Assembly: GCA_026120035.1 (NCBI GenBank)
Contig: JALRME010000022.1
Span: 620,001-684,000, forward strand
Direction: 5' to 3'
DNA length: 64,000 bases
Source: Coleophoma eucalyptorum
Lineage: Eukaryota; Ascomycota; Leotiomycetes; Helotiales; Dermateaceae
Shown here in pieces: positions 1 through 10,233 of this stretch. Within the stretch, counting starts at the first letter, position 1, and each line of letters begins with the position of its first letter. A program made the translations under genes and the position numbers. The notes beneath the pieces are model-generated. The model had not been told where the DNA came from. It did not search any database and was given only the letters and a program-made list of their open reading frames with translations.

Positions 1-1778
1 GCCAGTAGATGTTGATACAAATGGGCAGTATATAATGACAAGCTCAGGAAGGTTGAGAAAGTGACTGTGAAAATAATGTTCAGGTAGACTCAGGTGTTTG
101 GGGTTCTGTCTATTACAATGAAATAAGAGGGTGTGTATCTAGATATAGTATAGAGGTTTATGTTTTGTTTTTGGGTGTTGCTTTGTCTCTGTCTATAGAA
201 GGAAAAACAAGTACGAATTCGTGTGCTTTAAACTAGTATCTCGTAATTTTGACAATAATATATTTGTAGATCTAATCCCTTCGAAGTCTTGCGGACAAGT
301 TTGTTGCGTCCGTATCAGAGGCGTCTTGCAAGAGGCTTCTTCAGTGTCCGTAGAAAGAGGTAGGGGCTTATGAGTGATTCGTAACTTAGTCACAGGGTTC
401 TCTAAGGCAACTGAGTTCTAATAGAAGCACGAATAGGTTTCAGATCAAAGGTAGGTAAGAGAAGAATGATTGAAGTTGAGCACGAAGCCCTTATTCTACG
501 TGGGCAACCCATCGATTTATATAGCAGCTTCGTAAATTCTGGAAAGTTAGAAACTCTAGTATTCCTAGCTTTCCATCGCATGAGTTATATCTTCAAAAGT
601 AGGTTGGAAAGCTAGCCTATCCAGCTTTCCATAACCTGACTTCTAGTTATGTGGATCTTTGGTTACTAGGGTCGTAACAAAGTTTGCCATTGTTAGAGGA
701 AATGGTGAGCCCCATAGTCGACAGTACGTACAACTATCAGTAACATAACCAATGGCAAAATTAGAGTGACGGAGTGTTTATTCTGGCCTGATAGCTATAA
801 CCAAATTGGAAAGTCCAAGTCTCGATGTTGAACAGCTACGGTAAAAGCATAATCGTTGGCTCGTCTCCCGACGATTATATCGCACGCAGCCTGTTAGCTT
901 TGGATATCGTATTCATATCCGTATGTGTAAATGCCTCTAATGTTTTAAAAATGTCCAAGCCCTAACAACTGAGTGTTACGAAGTTAATTCTACCGAAAAA
1001 CCCCCGGCAACTGTCCTACTTATCAATATTCCTTGTTTGTATTTAAGCCGTTCTTTTCCCACACATATAGGTGAGCAATCACGTCTCTCCTATTCGGTAT
1101 CTTTGGCGTGGATGACAATACCTCGCATTTGGTCCTAGTGATTGCTTTCAACACAGTGCAAGCGAAGCTATAAACTCCTCTCGTAGGTCGCATCAAAAGA
1201 CTACGACATGTTGTATACTTTGTAAGTGGAGGAAAGTCAAGGTGAGCTTGACTTGGTTTATTCTTATCTTCATTGTTAATAATGCTCCCAGTTTTATGTC
1301 TCACGTTCCTTTATTTCTCTTTGCTGAGTTTACTCTTCTCTAGCATTCTAGTGTGATGAGCGGAGACCACAATGTAACAAGCATGCAGTAAAATGCGAAT
1401 ATAGTGTAAAGAGGTTGAATTGGTGTGTGTAGTCAAAATACACAGTCGGTAGTACTGATGTTGGCAAAGTTGTAAGTGTTGGAAGTAATGGTAGGCAAAT
1501 CAAGTAAAAGTAATACTCAAAGCACTGAATAATTGGCAGCCCTCGTGGATGTGATACTTTGCATACACTCCAAATTAGGGTATGGCTTTTCTGTAGCTGA
1601 CTTACGATTGCTTCAACATTCCTTTTGCTTCGTGCCTTGTGCTCTCTTATGGCTTCTTCAATACTGACTGTCGTGGTTATAACACTTAGAATTAAAGGCG
1701 AATATAGTACCGTCACACTACTTCGTACTTTTAAACCATAACTACCACAGAAAGGAAGGCACCAATACTCGCTAGATC
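1..1778. other. AT-rich non-coding stretch
   Basis: I see no recognisable gene here. Short open frames on the minus strand (193-393, 1023-1304, 1348-1716) show no domain, signal peptide or splice pattern that I can support. Base composition is typical of the gene-poor parts of this window. Confidence 0.6.
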
Positions 1779-2199
1779 ATGCACTTTGGGTATAAGCCAC
1801 ATTGGGCAGGCAACTATCAGCCAGTAGATCAAGCCGACGGACAGTCTGCTAAAAAGAGCAATACGAAATGCTTTACAATAAAATTTCGAACGTTCGAGCG
1901 GCTCTTTCTTCTACTCCTCATCGCCATTGTAGTGACTCAATTCCAGGAGCGCCGCCAGTCAACTAAAAGTATCTCGCATCATGTACAGTTTCACGATATG
2001 GAATCTCACAATCATGCTGATCACCCACACGGGCACATGGATCCTGTACATCAATCACAAGAGCGTGCCTCTTGCGGGAAGTCTATGTCGGAGGGCGATG
2101 GCCCGCAAGTGTACTTTTGACGAACTATCCCTTGCCTGGCTTCCACCAGCCTGTTCCCGATATGCAAACGATGAGTTTGTTAATTACAATGGAAAATGA
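1779..2199 (+). pseudogene. Small single-pass membrane protein, frameshifted and truncated
   Basis: The first frame (from 1779) encodes a polar N-terminus, one membrane segment at residues 41-55 (RLFLLLLIAIVVTQF) and then a His-rich stretch reaching CGKSMSE. At about 2091-2095 the conserved continuation moves to the frame that carries ARKCTFDELSLAWLPPAC and ends at 2199. A Cys-Gly, then Glu-Ala, then Gly/Lys-Cys-x-Phe-Asp, then aWLPxxC order is known from a family of fungal single-pass proteins of unknown function that are often encoded near secondary-metabolite genes. The one-base shift has no plausible intron to explain it, and the reading stops soon after NDEF, earlier than expected. I therefore call it a pseudogene. 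The family assignment is from memory of the motif and has no name I can give with certainty. Confidence 0.55.
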
Positions 2200-2938
2200 C
2201 AACATTAGGCCTACACTGTAGGAAATGCTGAATTTAGCGGTATCCAGAAAAATCCAAGTGTTGTCTTCTACTTACTGAGAAAGAGCACCTCACTCATTGC
2301 GCCTTTACTACCATAAGAATCTCAAACCGACTGATGGATCCGGCTCCACTCAATACGCACACGGAAGAGTTCAAGCATGCAAAAAACTGTACCTTGATGC
2401 TTCTTGATGCGGCTTATTCCTCTCCTACGATAATGGACATTAATACTCCAGAGCAAGCCGCTTTTGGGTCGTGCTAGGCGAGGGATCTTTATAGGGGGAT
2501 ATTAGCAAGAAATCTGTCAATTACAATTGAACGCACTGTAGCTACGAAGAGTAAAGTCTCAAGCGATGGAAGTTAAATTTAAGGACGAAGGATAATGAAA
2601 TAAGCCTAAGCACTATGATGTGAAATTCGCAAACTTCTGTAGCAATAGGACCCTCAAAGCTCAAAATAAATGAGATTTTGCAGTATATCCGAACGCATGT
2701 TATTCAGCTGACATTCTATGGGCAGTGATTTGAAGTCAGAAAATAAGAGTAATACTACTTTGGATAGATAAACCGTTTAAATAAACATTCTCCATAGTAG
2801 CTAAAATTGCCACATTCGCGCCGCTACACCGCTATAGCCACCGAAATGGTACGCTAGGTTACTTTTAATACGACCACAGCTAAAGCTAGCAGCAGTGCTC
2901 TCAAGCTCGGTCAAACGCTCAAGCCTTTTGAATTACTC
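2200..2938. other. Intergenic, no gene seen
   Basis: No open frame or recognisable motif lies in this gap between the broken membrane protein and the 3' end of the thioredoxin-like gene. Confidence 0.5.
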
Positions 2939-3446
2939 CTACTGCTCGGAAATTTTACTAATAAAGTCATAAAGCTTCTTCTCATCTAGAATATCATCTT
3001 GCATCAACCGTCCCGTCTCGCTCACCTCCCCCTCTATGCGTTGATAGCGTACTAGAGTCGGGATATACTGAAGTTTCCAGTTGGTTCTATAAAAATTTCC
3101 CGGATCTTTCCAACTGAACCAAAGTTAGTATTCAACCTATACCCTGGAGTGCCTGCGTCGTCTTCGTAGTAATCATTTGCATTAGGAGAGCTGTTAGAGA
3201 GATAGAAGAGAGTCGGGCGTACTCGAGCTTTTCTCCAACCTCGACAAATGCTACTTCCGGGCCATTGTCTACGGAAAATGCAGCGTAAATATGCGGCAAC
3301 ACGGTTCGAACGCCTGGACACCAAGGCTGCTTTGTTGTTGCGTCCGTAGTGGATATAAAAGCAATGAAGAATTTTGATTTTGGGTCATCAGGCAATGCAA
3401 GGAGGGTGGCAGAACTAGGCGCAGTGAAATTGGTTGAAACTGGCAT
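2939..3446 (-). CDS. Thioredoxin-like protein, TXNDC17/DUF953 family
   Basis: Two exons on the minus strand (3223-3446 and 2939-3113) flank a 109-bp intron with donor GTACGC and acceptor TTCAG. Splicing joins the frames exactly, giving 132 residues, close to the usual length of about 120-130. Seen directly: a strand-forming N-terminus (KFFIAFIST), the active-site region WCPGVR at residues 42-47, a FVEVG strand, then after the junction WKDPGNFYRTNW and IPTLVRYQR, which contains the cis-proline of the thioredoxin fold, and a C-terminal helix. TXNDC17-type proteins are cytosolic disulfide reductases with a WCPxC motif. Here the second cysteine position is valine, so only C43 is present and classical dithiol chemistry looks lost; single-Cys forms occur in fungi. 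The start is the first ATG before the fold. The gene looks intact. Confidence 0.8.
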
Positions 3447-4150
3447 TTCTGCGAATCTTAGAATTAATGAGTTGCAAGAGCAGGTGATTACTGTAGGGAA
3501 TTAAACAGAAACAGAAACAGACAAGTAAGCTTTATTATATCACCAATTGATAAGACAAGAAGAGCCCCGCAATCTATTTTTAGAAGCGAAAGAAAACATC
3601 AGATGGTGCAATAATGGATAATTAATAATAATAGCAGCGACTCATCATCAACTACCTAATCAGTCTATGTGGGGCCCCATCACAGCTTACTACCGTAATA
3701 CTCCAATCTTCCTTCAGACGAAGCATTTTCTATGCGCCGCAGATATGGATGTCATGCCCACTCATCGTTGCGGGCTTCAGCCTGTGAGACCGACTGAGGC
3801 TTCTCATGCTTTCGAAATATTCTGCTGGAATATCGTTATTCGCCGGGACACTCGTTTATAAACCCTCGTTTTGTAGTCATGTGATACCAGAGACCAAAGT
3901 CCATGCCGTTTTCAATGGCAATGTTTTAATCATTATCACATCATTTCGCTAGTGCAATTAAACTATCTTTCACTACCTACACTGCATCGACGACAACCTG
4001 CTTTGCTGCTTTACTACAGGCTTGCGAATAACTTAACAGCGGAGCATTAATTTTAACTTTATCATCACAGTTTAATGGGCGTATTAATGATGTTAATGGC
4101 CTCTCATCCACTGTTGCTTCTCTCGTTGCTTTTAATTATGAAATTTTTTG
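3447..4150. other. Intergenic with a short LTR-like scrap
   Basis: No gene is seen. At about 3823-3840 the sequence TGCTGGAATATCGTTAT resembles the start of the LTRs at 4151 and 47112, which suggests a degraded third copy. Confidence 0.4.
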
Positions 4151-4455
4151 TGTTGGAATATCGACATGTACCTGCACGTGACTACAACATCATTACACGA
4201 TGCGTATATAGAGGTAAATCACCATACGACCTGCATATGCATACATTTGGAATATCGTTATACCACATGCATGTGCATGTGTGTGCAAGGAGGCAGTTAC
4301 ATGTATAGTATTACATATCGCAATGGAGGTCGAATCAATACTCCTATGGAATATTTATACGACCTCCACCACACTCATTTAGAAGAATCATCTATATTTT
4401 TACCTTGCCATTTTTACCTGTCTATTGTTGAAATAAGAGGTATAGATCAACTGGA
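4151..4455 (+). repeat. Solo LTR-like repeat, copy A (copia-type)
   Basis: Starts TGTTGGAATATCG and ends near TATAGATCAAC. A related copy lies at 47112-47428. The 3' third is nearly identical between the two: TCCACCACACTCA, then TTAGAAGAATCATCTAT, then GAAATAAGAGGTAT. The TGTTGG start matches the usual ends of Ty1/copia LTRs. No internal retrotransposon coding lies beside it, so this is most likely a solo LTR. No clear 5-bp target duplication is visible. The strand given is that of the TGTTGG end and is arbitrary. Confidence 0.65.
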
Positions 4456-4476
4456 AATTATTTTCACACATGCCTC

Positions 4477-4547
4477 CTAAATGAATTCAATTAAAACCTC
4501 ATTAATTGAGCTACAACTAAATGAATTCAATTAAAACCTCATTAATT
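4477..4547. repeat. Direct repeat, 31-bp unit at 40-bp spacing
   Basis: The 31-bp unit beginning CTAAATGAATTCAATT and ending CTCATTAATT occurs at 4477-4507 and identically at 4517-4547, separated by GAGCTACAA. It begins some 20 bp past the end of the LTR-like repeat. Confidence 0.9.
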
Positions 4548-5849
4548 TACCTTGTAGCTCTAACACAAGTACAAGCTCAACTAGCATTATGGCCTCAGCC
4601 ATACCTGCCTCATCTCTCTGTCGGCTGACTGTAGAAATTTGAACAATGCCAAACATTCGACATTGAGCGTTGTACCATGTACGACATCTTGCCCAGACCT
4701 CTTCTGCAGGCTTGCAGTTTGGAGGCTTATTAATGATAAAAAGAAGTGGCAAGGCATGCATCTGCGGATTGAGATTGGAGAATAAAGGAACCCTGTGAGA
4801 GATTTCTATGGCTTAAGCCCGCAAGTATAGTTGCCCCATTTACTACCAAATATTTCTTAGTACACAGCAGAGATAGGGCCTCTCTCGCTTCAACTAGCTG
4901 TCAATTTTACCAAGCAAAATATCTTAAACCCCGTTGTTTAATTGCTTATTGGTCTAAGTAGAATCTCAAGGTAAGTATATCAACCACTCAAGGTCATAAG
5001 ACATGTCAGGAAAGAAATGGAAATAAACTTACAAATGAGACAACATCATGTGCCATAACCCACATGGGGTATGTAGGATCGTCGACAGACTCCGGATCTC
5101 TTGCCTTTGCTTGCGGACCGGACAGAACCTGCAACAGTGTGACCAAGGGCAAAGAGCTGGTTAATTATGTGTGCAGCAACGAATTAGTTGGCGTCTATAA
5201 TAATAGTGTGAGGCATGGCTCTATGTTCTTTTCTTGAAAGATGATTTGATTTAGAATATGAAAATTTTATTAGACAGAGGCCGGAAAATTGATGAAATTT
5301 GTGGGTAAAAAGAAGAGATACTCCTAGCTATATAGATATTATATATTCACCTAGTCTCCTACATCAGGCTATCACAACTGTACAACAATATATAAGCTGC
5401 CAAACCTACATTCTCAATCTGGATTAATTGAACATACAAGGCTACGTTTCTCTGGAGGCACTTGTTAAGAATTACCCGCAGTTAGCAAAATGATGCTGCT
5501 ACATAAAACCCCCCAAAGACCAACTTTCAAAACCCACATATATACACCAGGACGAAGAAGATAAGAGATGTGTGAATTGTGAAAGAAGCATAAGGATCAG
5601 AAAGATGAGAGGCTAGTTTAAGACCCGAACAAAATTGTTCACAAAGTCTCCAAAACGGCACTGTGGCATACCGCCTCTGCAGGCTGTGTATTGATATATG
5701 CTAAAAACAATATTAGCTTGCAAAATGTATGGGATTTTAAGTGTTATGGAAGAAGCAGCAAAACACAGCTGCTTTAGTAGCAGCTGGAGAGAATATTCAA
5801 AGTCTATTTCACTACCCGGAGAAAGTAAGATTGAGGATTTGAGGCGATA
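4548..5849. other. Intergenic, no gene seen
   Basis: Several short open frames exist (for example 4531-4761 on the minus strand) but none shows a domain or a convincing splice pattern. Confidence 0.45.
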
Positions 5850-6075
5850 AGGACCACAATACAAGAAAAGACACGTTTGTCTTTGGCCAAAAGGCTGTAA
5901 CGCGTCTCTTAGTCGTCTTATCGACCTCGATCGTCACTGGTTGACGATTCATTCCCGGATTAGGTACCACTGTTTTGTGAAAGGCTGTACGGATAATGGT
6001 GGGAGGGGCTACTGCCGGTTTGAGAAATTGAAGACTCATCTGCGGGCCAAGCACAACATATCATTGGCAAAGTCA
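5850..6075 (+). pseudogene. C2H2 zinc-finger coding fragment
   Basis: One uninterrupted plus-strand frame encodes two C2H2-type fingers. The first is CLWPKGC followed 12 residues later by HWLTIH. The second is CFVKGC followed 16 residues later by HLRAKH, with the linker phrase GRGYCRFEKLKTH. Fingers of this spacing, with RLIDLDRHW and a KLKTHLRAKH ending, are common in fungal C2H2 proteins. There is no start codon context and no flanking domain. The frame runs into the 3' side of an oppositely oriented FAD monooxygenase fragment near 6075-6095, so this is a fragment of a larger gene. The two fingers are otherwise intact. Confidence 0.65.
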
Positions 6076-6728
6076 AGAGTTTTCACTAAAATTTAACATC
6101 CCATCTGCGCCAATAATAAGATCTGCTTCGTTCTTGCTGCTGTTCTTGAGAATCAGAGCGGGTCGTATATTATCATCTATGAAGGTCTCCACACGGCTGT
6201 CGAATAGGAATTGCACGCCTAGCTTTGTAGCAAGTTCATAAAGCAACTTCTGAAATCCAGGACGGGAATAGCCCAACTTCCGTTTAATTTTATGGTCATT
6301 GATTAGCCTCTTTCTTTTACCCTATTAATTTTTGATTTTCCCAGCCCAGAAAAGGTGCGGGTCAAGCTTCGCCATCTTGCCCGATTTGTCTCATTCATAT
6401 TTGATACGAGAATTTCGGTGATTTACCTATAGCCATAAGCCCGTTCATGATTTTCCATATCCCTAACAGGGATGATCTCACCGGTACCAAAGCGACGGCA
6501 AGTCGCATTAGCATAGCCGCTCATAGCATGCGCGTAGAAATCATCCAAAATGCCATAATGCTTGAGTACTCCCTGGCTATTTGCTGAACGGGCTAGGAAG
6601 TCACCGTGTACTTGCAGGGTAGGAGTAGATTTCATGATCACAACGTGGTGGCCTTTTTTGCGTAGACTGATCGAAGCTGCAAGGCCTACAATTCTGGCTC
6701 CTGCGATAGCAATAGCGGATACTGCCAT
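6076..6728 (-). pseudogene. Truncated FAD-dependent monooxygenase (salicylate hydroxylase-like)
   Basis: From the ATG at 6728 the minus strand reads an N-terminal FAD-binding fold (AIAGARIVGLAASISLRKKG), then STPTLQVHGDFL, and after a gap at about 6290-6423 (probably a degenerate intron) PGFQKLLYELATKLGVQF and ADLIIGADGM. These are the GxGxxG, middle and GD-type motifs of group A flavoprotein monooxygenases. The second Gly of GxGxxG is Arg (GGA-to-AGA type change), which should damage FAD binding. Reading stops just after GADG, so the C-terminal half (more than 200 residues) is missing, and a C2H2 fragment on the other strand follows at once. This points to a rearrangement breakpoint near 6075-6095. 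Confidence 0.75.
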
Positions 6729-7243
6729 ATTATTTCCTAGTAATCAAGACTCTGAAACTACGTTGTAGCGCTCTTTTTGTGTTGATAACCTATAGAGTAT
6801 CGCTCTGTTTTCTCTTTCTGTTCTTTAGTCTTCGTCCTATTTGCTGCTGTATTTGAACTTTAAGATTTGACAACTGAGTGGATGGAGAGTTAAGGAAAAT
6901 AAATGAACAGACAACACTGGTACATAAATAATATTGGCTAGGATTTGAAGCAAGAGAGAAGCGTATAAGTATATGTAGCACTCGCTGAACTCGTTGACGA
7001 GTAGAGTATCACTTCTCACAAATTGTGAATAAGATCTTACAGAATTATGTCAGATGACCTTGATGCGCTGACATCCTCTCACCAATGGAAACATAGGTAG
7101 CTACAACCCTCCTCCTCTGGTCTACTTGTTACTCTGTGGATGGTGGCAAAGGTATATTGACTACTAGGACTGCCATAACCTTCTTCAAAGCAAATCAGAT
7201 GTCGACTTCCAAACCCGCAGACGATATTAACAAATAAACCAGT
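6729..7243. other. Intergenic, no gene seen
   Basis: Upstream flank of the monooxygenase remnant. Small minus-strand open frames at 6790-7019 show no recognisable features. Confidence 0.4.
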
Positions 7244-7548
7244 AGAGATATATTATCTCAGTAAACTCAGCCGCTCTTATTACACGAATTTTAGGGTCAG
7301 TGCTGTGATTGGCTTAGGAGGTATGATTAGTAATAGCGCCAATACACCCCTGCAACCCAAAAATTCGTTAGAGAGCAAATACTTCCTTGCGCTCTAACTG
7401 GCTCAGTAGTTCTCCACTACGCTCTGATTGGCTCAGAGGTTGGTAGGAGTACGAGTTCGATATTAAGTGGGCCCAAAGGGGCCACTTAATGCCGGACCGT
7501 ATATTCTCGTAAAAAGAGAGGCTGAGTTTACTGAGATAAGAGATATAT
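7244..7548. repeat. MITE-like element with nested inverted repeats
   Basis: The ends form an inverted repeat: TTATCTCAGTAAACTCAGCC at about 7253-7272, with its reverse complement GGCTGAGTTTACTGAGATAA at 7520-7539. The similarity extends imperfectly outward through GATATAT and inward through CTCTT. Inside, a second inverted pair is visible (CGAATTTTAGGGT against ACCCAAAAATTCG), and a tight hairpin lies at about 7462-7488 (TTAAGTGG, loop, CCACTTAA). There is no coding capacity. Size and form suit a miniature inverted-repeat element of a TA-inserting superfamily; the exact outer ends and target duplication are uncertain. Confidence 0.6.
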
Positions 7549-8316
7549 ATATACCTTACGTCACTGGTCAACGACACGTGACCTTGCTTAGGCCTGTTGT
7601 GATTTGACGGTTTAAAGGTGATGATGGCATTTCTCAGCAATTACTGAGGCCCTAGCAAATAAGTTAGAGTCTCTGTGGCTGACTGATAGCCTACAAATTC
7701 CCGAGCCTGAGGCTATGAGATGACGTTGTGGCAGCGAGTAACGTAGGTGCTCCATTATATATATCTCTAGTCTCCTTAATCTAGAGAGCTTAGTATCTAT
7801 AATATCTACTACTTACCTACGCTTATACTAATTATTCCTTACTATATATTACTTTCCACAGGAGATCGTGCTACATGTAAAAGGAATAGTAGTTAAGAGG
7901 ATATGCACGGTGGTGCATCAACTACACTTGCCCGATATGGAGCAAGAGTGCAAGGTTCTGATTAATAACAGCTGCAGTGGATGAGAAACAGAATGAATAA
8001 TCCAAGGCCTGCGGATAAAGGAAACTATTGGGCCACTGTGTAACCTTTAACTCGGCAATACCAATCACATAATACCAATCATATAGCCCGGACGACAATC
8101 GGCCGCACTGCACATACGAGGCACATTCTATCTATCCCTCTACGCACTTTAAGTGACTAATCGTCGAGCGTCGTCCCTATTGCGTCACCATATCTCTTTC
8201 GCTCATCCAGACTTATAAGATAAGAGTTTCGATACTTAAACGACCACATTTCAACATCGGCCTCATCCAAAGTACAATTCCGCCGTTGAATATTTTATAG
8301 ACAAGCACAATTTACC
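7549..8316. promoter_or_regulatory. Upstream region of the transketolase-like gene, with a repeat scrap
   Basis: A short stretch at about 7590-7635 (GTGATTTGACGGTTTAAAGGTGATGATG) resembles 10600-10630 and marks a dispersed repeat. Closer to the gene there is a TATAAGATAAGAG stretch at about 8215, and the start codon has the favourable context TTTACCATGG. No coding region is seen. Confidence 0.4.
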
Positions 8317-10233
8317 ATGGCTAGCGCAACTGCAGATTTCGGCATTGATGTCTTTTCGAAATATAAACCTATCACTCTAAACCCGGCAGACCCGGAGTTG
8401 ACGGAGCAGCAAAGAAGCGATATTTTATCCAATATCTCCCTTCTCAGAGATACAATTGTCTATTTCACAGCCTCCGGAGCAGCGAGGGGTGTTAGTGGCC
8501 ACACTGGCGGCCCGTATGATACTATCCCCGAAGTATGCATTCTGGAAGCCTTTTTCCAGCACTCATCCGAACAATTTCTACCAGTTGTGTATGACGAGTC
8601 CGGACACAGAGTTGCTACACAATATCTACTGAGTGCTTTGCACAAATTTCTTCCATTTGAGCACCTTCTCCATTACCGTGAGGCCAATTCGAAATTACCA
8701 GGACATCCCGAGCTAGGGCTCACTCCTGGAGTGCAATTCAGCTCAGGACGGCTCGGCCACCTATGGGCTTTCGTAAATGGAGTGTGCTTGGCCAATCCTA
8801 CGAAGACGGTTTTCATGTTGGGCTCGGATGGGTCTCAGCAAGAAGGTGATGATGCTGAAGCTGCTCGACTTGCTGTTGCGCAGGGCTTGAACATCAAGCT
8901 GCTGATTGACGACAACGATGTTACTATTGCAGGCCATCCTTCGGAATATTTAAAGGGATATTCACTTGGATCCACATTGAGAGGACATGGTTTGGAAGTT
9001 TTTGAAACTGCAGGAGAGGATATTGACCAACTTTATGCTTCCATCTGTAAGGCGGTCACCCACAATGGACCAGCTGCTGTCATTTCGAAAAGAAAAATGG
9101 CACCAGGTATCAAAGGCCTAGAGGGTACAACACACGCCCATGATGTCATTCCAGTGAAGATTGCTGCTGAATATTTGGAGGAGCGTGGTTATCATCAGGC
9201 TGTGGAGAAGCTAAAGGCGATCACACCTAACTCGCTGGCATATCTGTATACAGGCTCCACAACAGAAAAGTTTGCCAATCGTGTCATCTTTGGTGAAGCT
9301 GTCGTAGCCGTCCTAGAGTCACTGTCAGCAGAAGAGGCGAAGAAAAAAGTTCTCGTGGTCGATTCTGATCTCGAGGGCTCGACCGGACTTAGTGTCATCC
9401 ACAAGAAGCGCCCAGAGGTGTTTCTATCGTCCGGAATCATGGAACGCGGCAATTTCTCTGCCGCAGCCGGCTTTGGATCCGTCCAGGGTAAAGTCGGTAT
9501 CTTCTCTACCTTTTCCGCTTTTTGTGAGATGATTATCTCAGAGATCACGATGGCGAGACTGAATTTTGCAAATGTCCTGTGCCACTTTTCACACTCAGGC
9601 GTGGATGAAATGGCTGACAATACCTGCCATTTTGGTCTGAACACCTTTTTTGCTGACAACGGACTTATTGATGGCGATACTACAAGACTCTACTTTCCAG
9701 CGGATGCGAATCAGATGAGGGCATGCGTCAGCAAGGTCTTTTGGGACAAAGGCATTAGGCTAGTCATCTCAACTCGTGCCAAGTGTCCTTTGATCCTCCA
9801 AGAGAATAGCCAGGATCCATACTACGGCGACGGGTATGAGTTCACTCCTGATAAGGATGAGTTTATCCGAGTTGGCACAGCAGGCTACGTGGTCACATTC
9901 GGCGAAATGGTCTATAGGGCACTAGACGCCGTAGACAGACTACGAAGTGAGGGTGTTGATATCGGCTTGGTTAACAAAGCGACATTGAACACGGTTGATG
10001 AAGATGCGATGCGGAGGTATGGATCTTCTCCCTTCGTGTTAGTGGCTGAGTCCCTTAACCAAAAAACGGGCTTGGGGTCGAAAATGGGCTCCTGGCTATT
10101 GGAAAGGCAATTTACGCCTAAGTATAAATATATTGGTACAACGAAGGAAGGGTGCGGAGGGTTGGGCGAACAGATATTCCACCAAGGTCTAGATTCGCAG
10201 AGCATTGTGAAAGCGATCAGGAGCTTGCAGTAA
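8317..10233 (+). CDS. Transketolase-like thiamine-diphosphate enzyme
   Basis: A single intronless frame of 638 residues. Transketolases move two-carbon ketol units between sugar phosphates in the pentose phosphate pathway; members use ThDP and Mg. Seen: HTGGP at residues 62-66, the ThDP/metal motif GSDGSQQEG (169-177) ending in IDDNDVTIAGH (197-207), the pyrimidine-domain glutamate in GIMERGNF (E376), and a C-terminal transketolase domain (FGEMVYRALDA, VAESLNQKTGLGSKMG). The order of ThDP, Pyr and C-terminal domains is complete, and the length is slightly below typical fungal transketolase (about 680-690). It diverges enough from the housekeeping enzyme (for example GSDG instead of GDG) that it is better called a paralog of unknown substrate. 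The ATG has strong context. Composition and open frame indicate an intact, selected gene in an otherwise decayed region. Confidence 0.9.
   Translation: MASATADFGIDVFSKYKPITLNPADPELTEQQRSDILSNISLLRDTIVYFTASGAARGVSGHTGGPYDTIPEVCILEAFFQHSSEQFLPVVYDESGHRVATQYLLSALHKFLPFEHLLHYREANSKLPGHPELGLTPGVQFSSGRLGHLWAFVNGVCLANPTKTVFMLGSDGSQQEGDDAEAARLAVAQGLNIKLLIDDNDVTIAGHPSEYLKGYSLGSTLRGHGLEVFETAGEDIDQLYASICKAVTHNGPAAVISKRKMAPGIKGLEGTTHAHDVIPVKIAAEYLEERGYHQAVEKLKAITPNSLAYLYTGSTTEKFANRVIFGEAVVAVLESLSAEEAKKKVLVVDSDLEGSTGLSVIHKKRPEVFLSSGIMERGNFSAAAGFGSVQGKVGIFSTFSAFCEMIISEITMARLNFANVLCHFSHSGVDEMADNTCHFGLNTFFADNGLIDGDTTRLYFPADANQMRACVSKVFWDKGIRLVISTRAKCPLILQENSQDPYYGDGYEFTPDKDEFIRVGTAGYVVTFGEMVYRALDAVDRLRSEGVDIGLVNKATLNTVDEDAMRRYGSSPFVLVAESLNQKTGLGSKMGSWLLERQFTPKYKYIGTTKEGCGGLGEQIFHQGLDSQSIVKAIRSLQ

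Noticed and set aside
1348..1716. 122-codon minus-strand open frame
   Set aside because: Low-complexity Leu/Thr-rich translation, no domain, no start context and no splice extension; likely chance.
7360..7440. Two GCTCT(A/G)A(C/T)TGGCTCAG units resembling a CRISPR-like or iteron array
   Set aside because: Only two units, within the MITE-like element; a eukaryotic context makes CRISPR implausible.
9195..9659. 154-codon frame antisense to the transketolase-like gene
   Set aside because: It is the shadow of a long, motif-rich coding frame on the plus strand.
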